A DNA stretch of 37,553 nt from an uncultured Flavobacteriaceae bacterium (GTDB lineage: Bacteria; Bacteroidota; Bacteroidia; Flavobacteriales; Flavobacteriaceae): the NCBI GenBank assembly GCA_937901915.1, contig CALGUD010000022.1, positions 1 to 37,553 of the forward strand, in the 5' to 3' direction. The stretch's first letter is position 1; the number at the start of each line of letters is the position of its first letter. Of the stretch, positions 7,583 to 15,154 are shown piece by piece. The position numbers were made by a program, and so were the translations under genes. Below the pieces are notes generated by a model, which was given only the letters and a program-made list of their open reading frames with translations, was not told the origin of the DNA and ran no database searches.

Positions 7583-8665
7583 TTATTCAGTTGCTGATTC
7601 TTTAATCAAATTTATACAATCCATATATGTTTTCTCAAAAGGTATCTTATCTTCTGGCCGATACTTAGTTAACCTTTGATAAATGTCCTTTCTTACGTCC
7701 GTGCATTTAGTTAGGTAAAAGTCACTCCCTCTACTGTTATTGTCAAATCTTTTCATCATAAGCCCCTGCAATGGATACACAATCAGATGGTCAACTTTGT
7801 CTATGATTTTTACATCGCTACAACCCTTACAAATAGATTCGAATTTATCTAATTCGCCAATATGCTTGTTGAGTAATTTGGTTGTAAAGAGATGTGAGAT
7901 TTCGTGATAAAAAACCCCTCTTGTTGAATTATCCAATTCCATAATTTCATTAGATGGACCTGGTTCAGTATATAATTCGCAATAGTTAGCTAAAATGATT
8001 GCTCGCTTTTTAGGGTTGTAATTATCATAGAAATTTATTGCTTTATTATTAGCGCTATTTGTCAATTCCACAAAAACAATCAGTTCCAAGCCTTTTTCTT
8101 TTATTTGATAAAAGTTCATTACCTTATTAAATAGTCTTTCTTCCGCAACCTGCTTTTCAATTTTAGAAATTGCTCGATTATAATATTCTTTGTTGCTTTT
8201 ATAGAATTGTTTAAAGTTTGATATTTTATAAAAGTCAGTCATGAAAGGCTTTACAGAATCGAGTGTTTTTGCGTTTAATCCATAATATTTTAATTCTTTA
8301 GTGTATAGAGTGTCAAATTCAAATGTTTCTAAATCTTTAAACATCAATCCAATAGTGGAAAAATCAATTCCAATATTATCATCCTCATAAACCCAGTTTA
8401 TTAAAGGATGGTTTTTATACTGAAGAAATTGTTTATTAACTTGTTTTATATATTCTGTTTGGCAAGGTCTAAGATCGTCAGGTAAAACATCTTGGGCTGC
8501 GATATTGAAAATTGTGCGAAAAAATTCTGTTCGTTCATCAATTTTGAAAACAACAGTATTTTCGTAGTCACTTTCAGATTCTATATTTTCAATTGCTTTT
8601 TTTTCTTTACAAGCAAAAACAATAATCAGAAGAAGTGAATTAATTAGGAAAGTTTTCTTTCTCAT
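7583..8665 (-). CDS. DUF4932-like lipoprotein with HExxH motif
   Basis: The 360-residue product starts with a lipoprotein signal peptide whose lipobox ends at Cys19 (IIVFAC), so it should be lipid-anchored in the envelope. The central part carries HEISH (H254, E255, H258), the zinc-metallopeptidase signature, within FYHEISHLF. The overall layout resembles Bacteroidota DUF4932 proteins, in which a gluzincin-like motif is embedded in a helical domain. Proteolysis is therefore plausible but unproven. Four cysteines in the C-terminal part (CKGC, TKC, MDC) could form disulphides. A degenerate copy of the family 1 repeat lies upstream. The ATG at 8665 fits the signal peptide. Confidence 0.7.
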   Translation of the reverse strand: MRKKTFLINSLLLIIVFACKEKKAIENIESESDYENTVVFKIDERTEFFRTIFNIAAQDVLPDDLRPCQTEYIKQVNKQFLQYKNHPLINWVYEDDNIGIDFSTIGLMFKDLETFEFDTLYTKELKYYGLNAKTLDSVKPFMTDFYKISNFKQFYKSNKEYYNRAISKIEKQVAEERLFNKVMNFYQIKEKGLELIVFVELTNSANNKAINFYDNYNPKKRAIILANYCELYTEPGPSNEIMELDNSTRGVFYHEISHLFTTKLLNKHIGELDKFESICKGCSDVKIIDKVDHLIVYPLQGLMMKRFDNNSRGSDFYLTKCTDVRKDIYQRLTKYRPEDKIPFEKTYMDCINLIKESATE

Positions 8666-8686
8666 TGTTTATTTTAATGTGCTCGT

Positions 8687-8750
8687 CCATCTAAACGCAG
8701 CTTTTGTTAAAAATAAGGAAAAAGTTCGAGGGTAGAGTTCAAAGTGATGA
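8687..8750. repeat. Intergenic repeat, family 1, degenerate copy 2
   Basis: It shares CTAAACGCA, TTTTGTTAAAAATA and CAAAGTGATGAG with copy 1 but lacks the GGTGTCCG hairpin. The rest of the 365-bp gap to 9030 is AT-rich, with short motifs such as TTACGATTCAGAACGCG that loosely echo copy 1. No gene was found in it. Confidence 0.5.
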
Positions 8751-9030
8751 GTTATGAGTTTTTTTAAAGTACTTAACGTTTCAACAATCATACGATTTCT
8801 CGATTACGATTCAGAACGCGTTGTGTAACGTTTACCTATGTCAATCATAGTTTAGCTATGCGTTAATCTTTCCAAACGATAACAATACTCCCACTATATT
8901 TAATCCACAATGCGTATGCTAAAAATCGGCAGATTATTTCGTCATCATTAAAAACGATTCCTCGTAATGAACGTTAGAAGTTGATTGAGAGAAATGAATA
9001 CCATGAACGACGTGGCAATCTGTTCTTGTA

Positions 9031-10518
9031 TTACTCAAAACTTGTATTATTGTTTTTACTCTTTAATTTGAACGTTACCAAAACAAACGCCAGGAAACAA
9101 AAAATAATGAAGGTATCTCCAATCATTGAATATATGGTCCGCTTTCCTTTTGTTGGAAGGTGCGTTATCATTACTTTACTATTATCCGTAAAATGGTTCA
9201 TTTCACTAATCACCTTTCCTGTATAATCTGTCCCAATAGAATTGCCAAAGCTAGCTTGCCTAATTAAATTAAAACCTTGTTCTAAGGCTCTAAACTTAGC
9301 TATATTAGTATGTAATTGATCAATTTCTTTCCAATCATTACTTGGTGCTAATAGTATGTCAGATCCTTCAGCCTCTTTTAAATAATTTGGAAAATCCAAA
9401 TCAAAGCATATAGCTCCTGCAATAGTACCATACTCAGTTTCTATTTTTTGGATTCCAGTAACTCTATTATTGCTAACTTGGGTTTCTGGACCAGGAACGG
9501 AAATACCTTTCCAATAATCCATAACCTTTTTACCTGTCCGGTCAAATAAAACAAATTTATTTTCAAGAAATTTACTATTTGTAGGGTCTACTACTGCTAT
9601 ACCCAAACCTAAATAAATACTTTGCTCAGAAGCTATTTGGCTCGCTTCATCATATAATTCATTTTCATCTTCTTTTAATATTACACCATTACCTTCTGCC
9701 CAAAATATTATTTTAGCCCCTGCTTCTGCTTCTTTGATACTTCTATCAAATAAATATTGATTTAATTTCGAAGTGTTCGTTCTGGTTTCAATTTTAACCT
9801 GATTTTCAGTTTCTTTGTTGTTTATTCCTTGAATATCAACCATAACTTTAAGACTATCTAATGCAGAAATAGAAGCAACCCTAACAGTTTCCGAATCTGG
9901 TTTTTGAAATTGCACACGATAACCACCATACATCAATGTTAAACCTAAGACTATACTATAAACAAGTACACCTTTTTTTACATTTCTCCATTCATTTCTT
10001 TGCTCATAGACCCAATTGCTAACAGAGGCAAACCAGGTAATCAAAAATGTAATATAGCCCATCCCAAAAACAGCGATAGATTGTAGCAAAACACTTTGTG
10101 ATTGCTGAGTATAAGCCAAATGACCCCAAGTGCCATAAAGATTAAATTGATGATAAATGTATTCTACTAAAACAGCGGAGGTTGGAAAGAGTAATGTTGT
10201 CAGAAATGAATTTCTTTTTTTTAAAAAAAATGAATCTATTAAATAAGGTAAGGCAGCATTCAAACTAAATAGGACAGCAAAAATAATAGAAACTATAATG
10301 GGTATCGGAGTTACATCAAAGCCAATATAATAGCCTGTACCTATAAGCAAAAAGGCCAATAAAAAACCCTGCCATCTCGTTAATCTACGAACTGCAAAAA
10401 GTAGGATGGTGGTAAAAATCCAAATGGCAAAAAAGACGGCATATTGCCCATTGGAAAAAACAGAAAATAATAATAGAACTAAGACGAATAGGATTTTTTT
10501 AATAATACTAGCTTTCAT
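9031..10518 (-). CDS. Apolipoprotein N-acyltransferase-like membrane protein
   Basis: The 495-residue product combines an N-terminal block of about six to seven membrane helices (1-205) with a periplasmic nitrilase-fold domain (about 215-465) and a final membrane helix (FIIFCFLAFVLVTF). This is the Lnt layout. The catalytic triad is E275 (FWAEGNG), K337 (YWKGIS) and C371 (AICFDLDFP). Lnt attaches a third acyl chain to lipoproteins. The divergent sequence and the neighbouring Crp/Fnr regulator suggest a specialised, possibly accessory, nitrilase-like acyltransferase; the main lnt gene could lie elsewhere. The regulator gene is 69 bp upstream on the same strand. Confidence 0.75.
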   Translation of the reverse strand: MKASIIKKILFVLVLLLFSVFSNGQYAVFFAIWIFTTILLFAVRRLTRWQGFLLAFLLIGTGYYIGFDVTPIPIIVSIIFAVLFSLNAALPYLIDSFFLKKRNSFLTTLLFPTSAVLVEYIYHQFNLYGTWGHLAYTQQSQSVLLQSIAVFGMGYITFLITWFASVSNWVYEQRNEWRNVKKGVLVYSIVLGLTLMYGGYRVQFQKPDSETVRVASISALDSLKVMVDIQGINNKETENQVKIETRTNTSKLNQYLFDRSIKEAEAGAKIIFWAEGNGVILKEDENELYDEASQIASEQSIYLGLGIAVVDPTNSKFLENKFVLFDRTGKKVMDYWKGISVPGPETQVSNNRVTGIQKIETEYGTIAGAICFDLDFPNYLKEAEGSDILLAPSNDWKEIDQLHTNIAKFRALEQGFNLIRQASFGNSIGTDYTGKVISEMNHFTDNSKVMITHLPTKGKRTIYSMIGDTFIIFCFLAFVLVTFKLKSKNNNTSFE

Positions 10519-10587
10519 ATTTACAATATTTAATGTTACAAAAATGCAACATCAACTTGTTATGTATTTGACACCTATGTGACAAAA

Positions 10588-11196
10588 TTACTTTTTAGCC
10601 AGATTACTACGTATTCGACTTAATGATTGCCGTTCAATTCCTAAATAGGATGCTAAATGGGTTAAGCTGATTCTATTGATAATATCTTTGTTTTCTTGTA
10701 AAAAGTTCAAGTATCTTTCTTCGGCACTTTCAAATAAGAGGCTTTCGACTCTGTCTGTTTCCCTTGTTATGACTCTTTCAGCTACTAATCTTCCGTACAT
10801 TTCATTACCTTTATGTTTACTATAAGCCTCCTGAAGTTTTTTATAAGGCATTTTAACGATGACAGATGGCTCTAGAAACTGTAAACAATATTTAGAAGGT
10901 TTTTGTCTCAAAAAAGAAGGGTAGTCGGTTGCATATTCTTTTTCCTTTGAAAAACCTGTAATTATTTCATTTCCTTTCTCGTTGACGTAGAACTTTCTCA
11001 AAAGTCCTTTGCATAAATATCCGATTTCTTTTTGAACTTCGCCATTTTTATATAGAAATTCCTTCTTTTTATACTTTTCTATGATCAAAAAAGAGCGTGT
11101 AAAAGCTTTTGCTTCAGAACTTAATTCAGGAAATTGCTCCATAAATAAATCAATATAGCCTTGTAATTCTTTCTCCTTTGTTTGGTTGATGTCCAC
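10588..11196 (-). CDS. Crp/Fnr family transcriptional regulator
   Basis: The 202-residue product has an N-terminal cyclic-nucleotide-binding-like beta roll (about 30-130, with KKEFLYKNGEVQKEIGYLCKGLLRKFY and YPSFLRQ) and a C-terminal winged helix. The recognition region is LTHLASYLGIERQSLSRIRS near 178-198. There is no Fnr-type cysteine cluster, so it is not expected to bind an iron-sulfur centre. Regulators of this short type are numerous in Bacteroidota and their ligands are mostly unknown. It sits between a lipoprotein gene (38 bp upstream) and the Lnt-like gene on the same strand, so it may control the Lnt-like gene or itself. Confidence 0.85.
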   Translation of the reverse strand: MDINQTKEKELQGYIDLFMEQFPELSSEAKAFTRSFLIIEKYKKKEFLYKNGEVQKEIGYLCKGLLRKFYVNEKGNEIITGFSKEKEYATDYPSFLRQKPSKYCLQFLEPSVIVKMPYKKLQEAYSKHKGNEMYGRLVAERVITRETDRVESLLFESAEERYLNFLQENKDIINRISLTHLASYLGIERQSLSRIRSNLAKK

Positions 11197-11233
11197 AGTT
11201 TGTAATTACTTGTTTTCAACAAAAATTCTATGA

Positions 11234-11650
11234 TTAATCTTCATAAGTGAAATTCCGCGATTCTGATGTTACATTCCCGCTTGTATCCGTCGCAATAAAA
11301 ATGGCATTATAAATACCGGCATTTGTTGTTTCAAATCCCTCAGAAATATCAAGTACTGTTCGGGTATCTGCATCGCTTAATCGAGTTTTTTCCAAAACTA
11401 TAGTTCCATGCCTATCAGTTACAATTAATTTTAAAGTTGCCATTTTGGTTTCGTCGGCTCCTTGGGCTTGTAATATTACGCTATAGCTTACATTACTATT
11501 ACCTATTTCTGTAGAATAATTCAGATACAAAATAGGGCTTTGAATATTGACCTTTGGGGGGGTTATGTCTATATCATTTTCGTTTGAACAACCTGTAAAT
11601 GTTAATCCAATTACAAAGAGTAAATGAAATAGTCTTTTGTTAGTTTTCAT
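11234..11650 (-). CDS. DUF4625-like lipoprotein
   Basis: The 138-residue product has a lipoprotein signal peptide with its lipobox ending at Cys21 (LTFTGC). A single Ig-like beta-sandwich follows, opening with TPPKVNIQSPILYLNYST and closing with IFIATDTSGNVTSESRNF. This resembles the Bacteroidota DUF4625 family of small surface or periplasmic lipoproteins, whose function is unknown. The gene is 37 bp upstream of the Crp/Fnr gene and could be the first gene of a three-gene minus-strand unit with the Lnt-like protein. A family 1 repeat lies upstream. Confidence 0.65.
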   Translation of the reverse strand: MKTNKRLFHLLFVIGLTFTGCSNENDIDITPPKVNIQSPILYLNYSTEIGNSNVSYSVILQAQGADETKMATLKLIVTDRHGTIVLEKTRLSDADTRTVLDISEGFETTNAGIYNAIFIATDTSGNVTSESRNFTYED

Positions 11651-11726
11651 TTATTTATTCTTATCAATTTGTAAGAAACTCCTGCTGCGTTTATCCACTC
11701 AAATAAGCCCAATAAGCTTAACTTAT

Positions 11727-11787
11727 GTTAAAAATAGGGAAAAATTTTATATGCTCGGTGTCAGTGTCCGATGACGGATGCCAAAAA
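11727..11787. repeat. Intergenic hairpin repeat, family 1, copy 3
   Basis: It is nearly identical to 6069-6129: GTTAAAAATAGGG, a run of A and T, TATATGCTCGGTGTC, then the hairpin with TCCGATGACGGA and GCCAAAAA. Two bases of the copy 1 hairpin region are missing here. It lies 77 bp upstream of the lipoprotein start at 11650. The remaining gap to 11976 holds the inverted repeats listed separately. Confidence 0.65.
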
Positions 11788-11886
11788 TTGAATTTAAATT
11801 CCCCGGGATGAGTGATTATAAACTCTGAAATAAACCAAAACAACCCTTATTTTGTGAAAATATGTATACTTGTGTTGTAATTTCGT

Positions 11887-11904
11887 CATGTAACAACTTA
11901 CATG
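11887..11904. repeat. Short perfect inverted repeat upstream of the GC-rich gene
   Basis: CATGTAA (11887-11893) and TTACATG (11898-11904) pair perfectly around CAAC. It lies about 70 bp before the start at 11977 and could be an operator or an RNA hairpin. No T run follows, so it is not an intrinsic terminator. Confidence 0.4.
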
Positions 11905-11946
11905 CTACAAAGAGAGTTAAAATGTAATTGCAAAAAAATAACTATA

Positions 11947-11961
11947 TGCGGTTTAGCCGCA
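11947..11961. repeat. Hairpin at the left boundary of the GC-rich gene
   Basis: TGCGG (11947-11951) pairs with CCGCA (11957-11961). Its GTTTAGCCG (11951-11959) is an 8/9 inverted match to CGCCTAAAC at 12673-12681 on the other side of the gene. The core also loosely resembles GTTRRRY, the right-hand core of integron attC sites. It is listed as a candidate boundary of acquired DNA. Confidence 0.35.
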
Positions 11962-11976
11962 GGCAGGCAATGAAAT

Positions 11977-12627
11977 ATGAATTCAAAACTTCCAAATTAT
12001 ATTCCCGAATCCATTGCGGTCGATGCTGTGAGATATGAATGGGATGAATGGGATCCATATTCTTTCCTGGGTGATGTGGATGAATCTGTGTTAGAACAAT
12101 GCGGAGCCCTAAGCGATCGTGCTGCAATGATATTCAGCATCGGCTGTCTCGAGTGGGTGCTGGCGCGTCTGCGTCCGATGATCACGAATGAACTCCCCTA
12201 TCAATATCTGGCAGCCTGTAAGGCACTTGTGCTGGGTGCGCCCATGGCGCTACCTCCCTTCCCGGATTCTTCACAATGGCAGGGCAAGGTGATGTCTCCA
12301 ATTGGTCTGGCTATAGTCAACGCTCTGAACACCTGGTACATGGCTGAAGACAGCGAGGCAGACGTTCACGCGGCATTTTCAGCGAAGGTTCCTTTGCACC
12401 TGCTCGGTGATCAGGTTGAGCTGTATGTTGTTTGGAAGCATAAAATTCTGTCGCGTCTGGCAACTCTTTGCCCTTACAATGATGATGATTGTATGGGGGC
12501 GCTCGTGCCCATGGCGATGCTCAATACTGATTGGGATCCGGACGGGAAAAATTTGCCTTCGATTGCCGTCCAGGAATTGAGTGATATCGATTTGCAGGGT
12601 AATCCTTTGATCGATTTGACAATGTAA
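11977..12627 (+). CDS. Hypothetical protein, probably acquired (GC-rich)
   Basis: I do not recognise the 216-residue product. It is soluble, acidic and rich in Trp, Leu, Ala and Asp, with no signal peptide or membrane segment. Landmarks are YEWDEWDPYSFLGDVDESVL near the N-terminus and CPYNDDDC in the C-terminal half. Base composition differs sharply from its neighbours: 37 of 60 bases at 12121-12180 are G or C, against clearly AT-rich flanks. It also has an SD-like AGGCAGG at 11961-11967, 9 nt before the ATG, which is unusual here. Short inverted motifs flank it. I infer horizontal transfer from a GC-richer, Shine-Dalgarno-using donor, perhaps a proteobacterium. A role such as an immunity or defence accessory is possible but nothing in the sequence shows it. 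Confidence 0.7.
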   Translation: MNSKLPNYIPESIAVDAVRYEWDEWDPYSFLGDVDESVLEQCGALSDRAAMIFSIGCLEWVLARLRPMITNELPYQYLAACKALVLGAPMALPPFPDSSQWQGKVMSPIGLAIVNALNTWYMAEDSEADVHAAFSAKVPLHLLGDQVELYVVWKHKILSRLATLCPYNDDDCMGALVPMAMLNTDWDPDGKNLPSIAVQELSDIDLQGNPLIDLTM

Positions 12628-12655
12628 GATGCTGGATTCCGCTTTACATCCTATG

Positions 12656-12681
12656 GTTAGACGTTCCTGAACCGCCTAAAC
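12656..12681. repeat. Imperfect palindrome at the right boundary of the GC-rich gene
   Basis: GTTC and GAAC pair around CT (12663-12672). They are flanked by GTTAGAC (12656-12662) and GCCTAAAC (12674-12681), which are nearly complementary. No T run follows. It lies between two convergent genes and may be a transcription barrier or the right end of the acquired segment. Confidence 0.4.
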
Positions 12682-12686
12682 TAATA

Positions 12687-13373
12687 TTATTCGTTTTCAG
12701 GTTTTAACTCCTGCTCGCCATTCAGGTATCCATATTTCATTAAATCTTCTTCCGAATTTACATCAACCTTAATTCCATTATTGATCAAAAACATCGTATC
12801 CGAAACCTCTAGCACTGAGGAGTAATAGTGATCGGAGATAATAATTCCCTTGTCTTTTTTTAAAGTTGATAAAAATTGGGTCATATATTCAACATACAGT
12901 GGGTCTATCATTGAGAAAGGCTCATCTAACATCAGAAAAGGATGGTTTAAATGTGCAATCAGGAGAAATTCCAGGTACCGGAGCTCACCCCTGGACAGTT
13001 TACCCACTTTCATATGGTCAAACCTGGCAATTCCGGGTGCATAGAATATTTTATTCTGATCTTCTCCTTTATAAAAATAAGGAATAACATCTCTTACTGT
13101 AAGTTCTGATGGTAAAAATGAATCCTGGGGTAAATATGCAATCTTTCCGGATGAAATAACATTGACTGTAGAAAGTAAAGAGTTATTGATATAAAGCTGT
13201 ACATCATTGGATTTAAGTGTTCCGTAAATAATTTTAAGTAAAGTGGATTTGCCGGTGCCGTTCCGGCCAAAAATACCGATAATTTCTCCTTTTTTACATT
13301 CAAAGGAAATGTTATTCAGTACTTTAATCCCTGAAAAAGATTTACTTACCCCTTCTACCTTTAATATATTCAT
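12687..13373 (-). CDS. ABC transporter ATP-binding protein
   Basis: The 228-residue product is one nucleotide-binding domain. It has Walker A GRNGTGKST (36-44), the Q-loop in AYLPQDSF, a variant signature LSRGE in place of LSGGQ, Walker B FLMLDEP, a D-loop and the switch histidine in IISDHYY. It should power transport or a membrane-associated process together with a membrane partner. Its start overlaps the stop of the upstream 94-residue membrane protein gene by 4 nt, so the two are likely translationally coupled. It is the last gene of a minus-strand run with the AAA+ and vWA genes. The substrate is unknown. Confidence 0.88.
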   Translation of the reverse strand: MNILKVEGVSKSFSGIKVLNNISFECKKGEIIGIFGRNGTGKSTLLKIIYGTLKSNDVQLYINNSLLSTVNVISSGKIAYLPQDSFLPSELTVRDVIPYFYKGEDQNKIFYAPGIARFDHMKVGKLSRGELRYLEFLLIAHLNHPFLMLDEPFSMIDPLYVEYMTQFLSTLKKDKGIIISDHYYSSVLEVSDTMFLINNGIKVDVNSEEDLMKYGYLNGEQELKPENE

Positions 13374-13654
13374 CGGAAGAAGATTATAGAGAAAACCAAT
13401 AACAAAAATGCAATCAATATATTTATGCCAAATACTGATAAAATTAATCTGGTTTTGGTATAACCAAGATTGTAGTACATATAGTATTCATTGTTTTTAA
13501 AGTATTGGAAGCCCAACAAGCCCATAAATATCCCTACTGAACAAAAGGAAACTAAAAACCATGGAAAACCTGAAATGACCCCAATTATCGCTGAAAATAG
13601 TAAGTTAAAGATATTTATATCTGTTGCATATTTTAAAGTGGCTTTTCTTATCAT
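13370..13654 (-). CDS. Small membrane protein, probable partner of the ABC ATPase
   Basis: The 94-residue product has three hydrophobic segments: INIFNLLFSAIIGVISGFPW, FLVSFCSVGIFMGLLGF and LILSVFGINILIAFLLLVF. A central tyrosine-rich stretch, FKNNEYYMYYNLGY, links them. It is far too small for a complete ABC permease, so if it partners the coupled ATPase it must oligomerise or join another membrane protein. It starts 6 bp after the AAA+ gene stop and overlaps the ABC gene by 4 nt. No family was recognised. Confidence 0.7.
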   Translation of the reverse strand: MIRKATLKYATDINIFNLLFSAIIGVISGFPWFLVSFCSVGIFMGLLGFQYFKNNEYYMYYNLGYTKTRLILSVFGINILIAFLLLVFSIIFFR

Positions 13655-13660
13655 GATTAT

Positions 13661-15127
13661 TTATAATCCACTGATATAACTTCCATACAAATCTTTAAAC
13701 TGATAACCTTCTGTAAACCGTTTTTTACTTAATTTTTTATGTTGTACAAGTGCCCAAAGTATAAATTCCATCATAAAATAACGTTCGGGGGTATCTGCTA
13801 TTTGAGGTTGGTATTTGTCTAATAAAGATGCAAGCGGTTTAATACTGTTTAGCTTTTCCTTGTATTCCGTGTCTGAAATATCATCCAGGAGCTCAAACCC
13901 TTCACCTTCAAAGAACCACAAAGTCAGTTCATCATAAGGGGATTTTTCATTGGGCTTTTCCAGTTTTTCAATTTGTGGAAAATAACCGGGAAACAAAGTT
14001 TGAATAGATTCCCCTATTAATACTTCGGCTACAAAGGCTGCTCCCTCCTGTTCTCCTTCATATACCAATTCTACCTTTCCGGTAATGGATGGAATTACAC
14101 CCATAAAGTCACTTAATCGAACAGTTGTTGTCTCATCTCCTGCTTTTAATGCCCTTCTTTCGGCTGTACTGAGCAGGTTTTCAAAGGCTGTGATGCTCAT
14201 ACGGGCACTTACACCGCTATTATGGTCTATGTATTCACTCTGGCGGGCTTCAAAACTAATTTGTTCCAGTAAATCTTTTGCCAGTGATGGTACCTGTACC
14301 ATTTCGGCCTGACGATCATCCAGTTTAGCCTCCTGTTCGGTAATAATCCTGGCCGTTTTTATGTTCCCGGGATAATGCGTAAGGATCTGTGAACCAATTC
14401 TGTCTTTAAGGGGAGTAACAATGCTTCCCCTGTTTGTATAATCTTCGGGGTTTGCAGTAAATACAAACTGCATATCCAATGGCAGCCTTAATTTAAATCC
14501 GCGTATTTGTATATCGCCTTCTTGTAGAATATTAAACAATGCAACCTGGATACGTGCCTGTAAATCGGGCAGTTCGTTAATAACAAATATACTCCTGTTG
14601 GCACGTGGTATCATTCCGTAGTGGATAACCCGGTCATCAGCATACGATAATTTTAAATTTGCAGCTTTAATAGGATCTACATCTCCTATTAAATCGGCTA
14701 CAGTCACATCGGGTGTAGCAAGTTTTTCAAAAAAGCGTTCACTCCTGTGAACCCATTCTATAGGAGTGCCTTCTCCTTTTTCCCTGATCAATTCTTTCGC
14801 ATACCTGGAAATGGGATTAAGAGGGTCGTCATTAATCTCCGAACCGGCCACCACAGGCATCCACTCATCCAGTAAATCGACCATAAGCCTTGCAAGCCTT
14901 GTTTTTGCTTGTCCACGCAGACCCAGTAAATTTATATTATGCCTGGAGAGTATTGCTCTTTCCAATTCAGGGATTACACTGTTTTCATAGCCGTGAATTC
15001 CTTCAAAAGTAGATTCTCCTTTTCTGATCTTATCAATTAGGTTTTCTCTTAATTCCTCTTTTATGCCCCTGCTTTTATAGCCTGAATTAATGAGGTCTCC
15101 TATTGTTTTTACAGATTCTATATTCAT
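13661..15127 (-). CDS. MoxR/magnesium-chelatase-like AAA+ ATPase
   Basis: The 488-residue product has a AAA+ module like the I subunit of magnesium chelatase. Walker A is GLRGQAKT (69-76), Walker B lies in IFVINELPDL, and a sensor-like FVFTANPEDYTNRGSIVTPL region follows. A helical C-terminal domain extends to residue 488. Members pair with a vWA protein and remodel target proteins or insert metals; no chlorophyll or cobalamin genes are nearby, so a chelatase role is unlikely. The vWA gene lies 27 bp upstream on the same strand, which supports a working pair. The ATG at 15127 is the natural start. Confidence 0.85.
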   Translation of the reverse strand: MNIESVKTIGDLINSGYKSRGIKEELRENLIDKIRKGESTFEGIHGYENSVIPELERAILSRHNINLLGLRGQAKTRLARLMVDLLDEWMPVVAGSEINDDPLNPISRYAKELIREKGEGTPIEWVHRSERFFEKLATPDVTVADLIGDVDPIKAANLKLSYADDRVIHYGMIPRANRSIFVINELPDLQARIQVALFNILQEGDIQIRGFKLRLPLDMQFVFTANPEDYTNRGSIVTPLKDRIGSQILTHYPGNIKTARIITEQEAKLDDRQAEMVQVPSLAKDLLEQISFEARQSEYIDHNSGVSARMSITAFENLLSTAERRALKAGDETTTVRLSDFMGVIPSITGKVELVYEGEQEGAAFVAEVLIGESIQTLFPGYFPQIEKLEKPNEKSPYDELTLWFFEGEGFELLDDISDTEYKEKLNSIKPLASLLDKYQPQIADTPERYFMMEFILWALVQHKKLSKKRFTEGYQFKDLYGSYISGL

Positions 15128-15154
15128 GTTTTGTTGTCTTTTTATTGAAAGGAC

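Noticed and set aside
8981..9226. 81-residue plus-strand open frame
   Set aside because: Most of it lies antisense to the C-terminus of the well-supported Lnt-like gene.
11947..12681. Complete integron cassette with attC
   Set aside because: Single core-like motifs are present on both sides, but no matching R''/R' pair at attC spacing and no integrase were found; kept only as a possibility.
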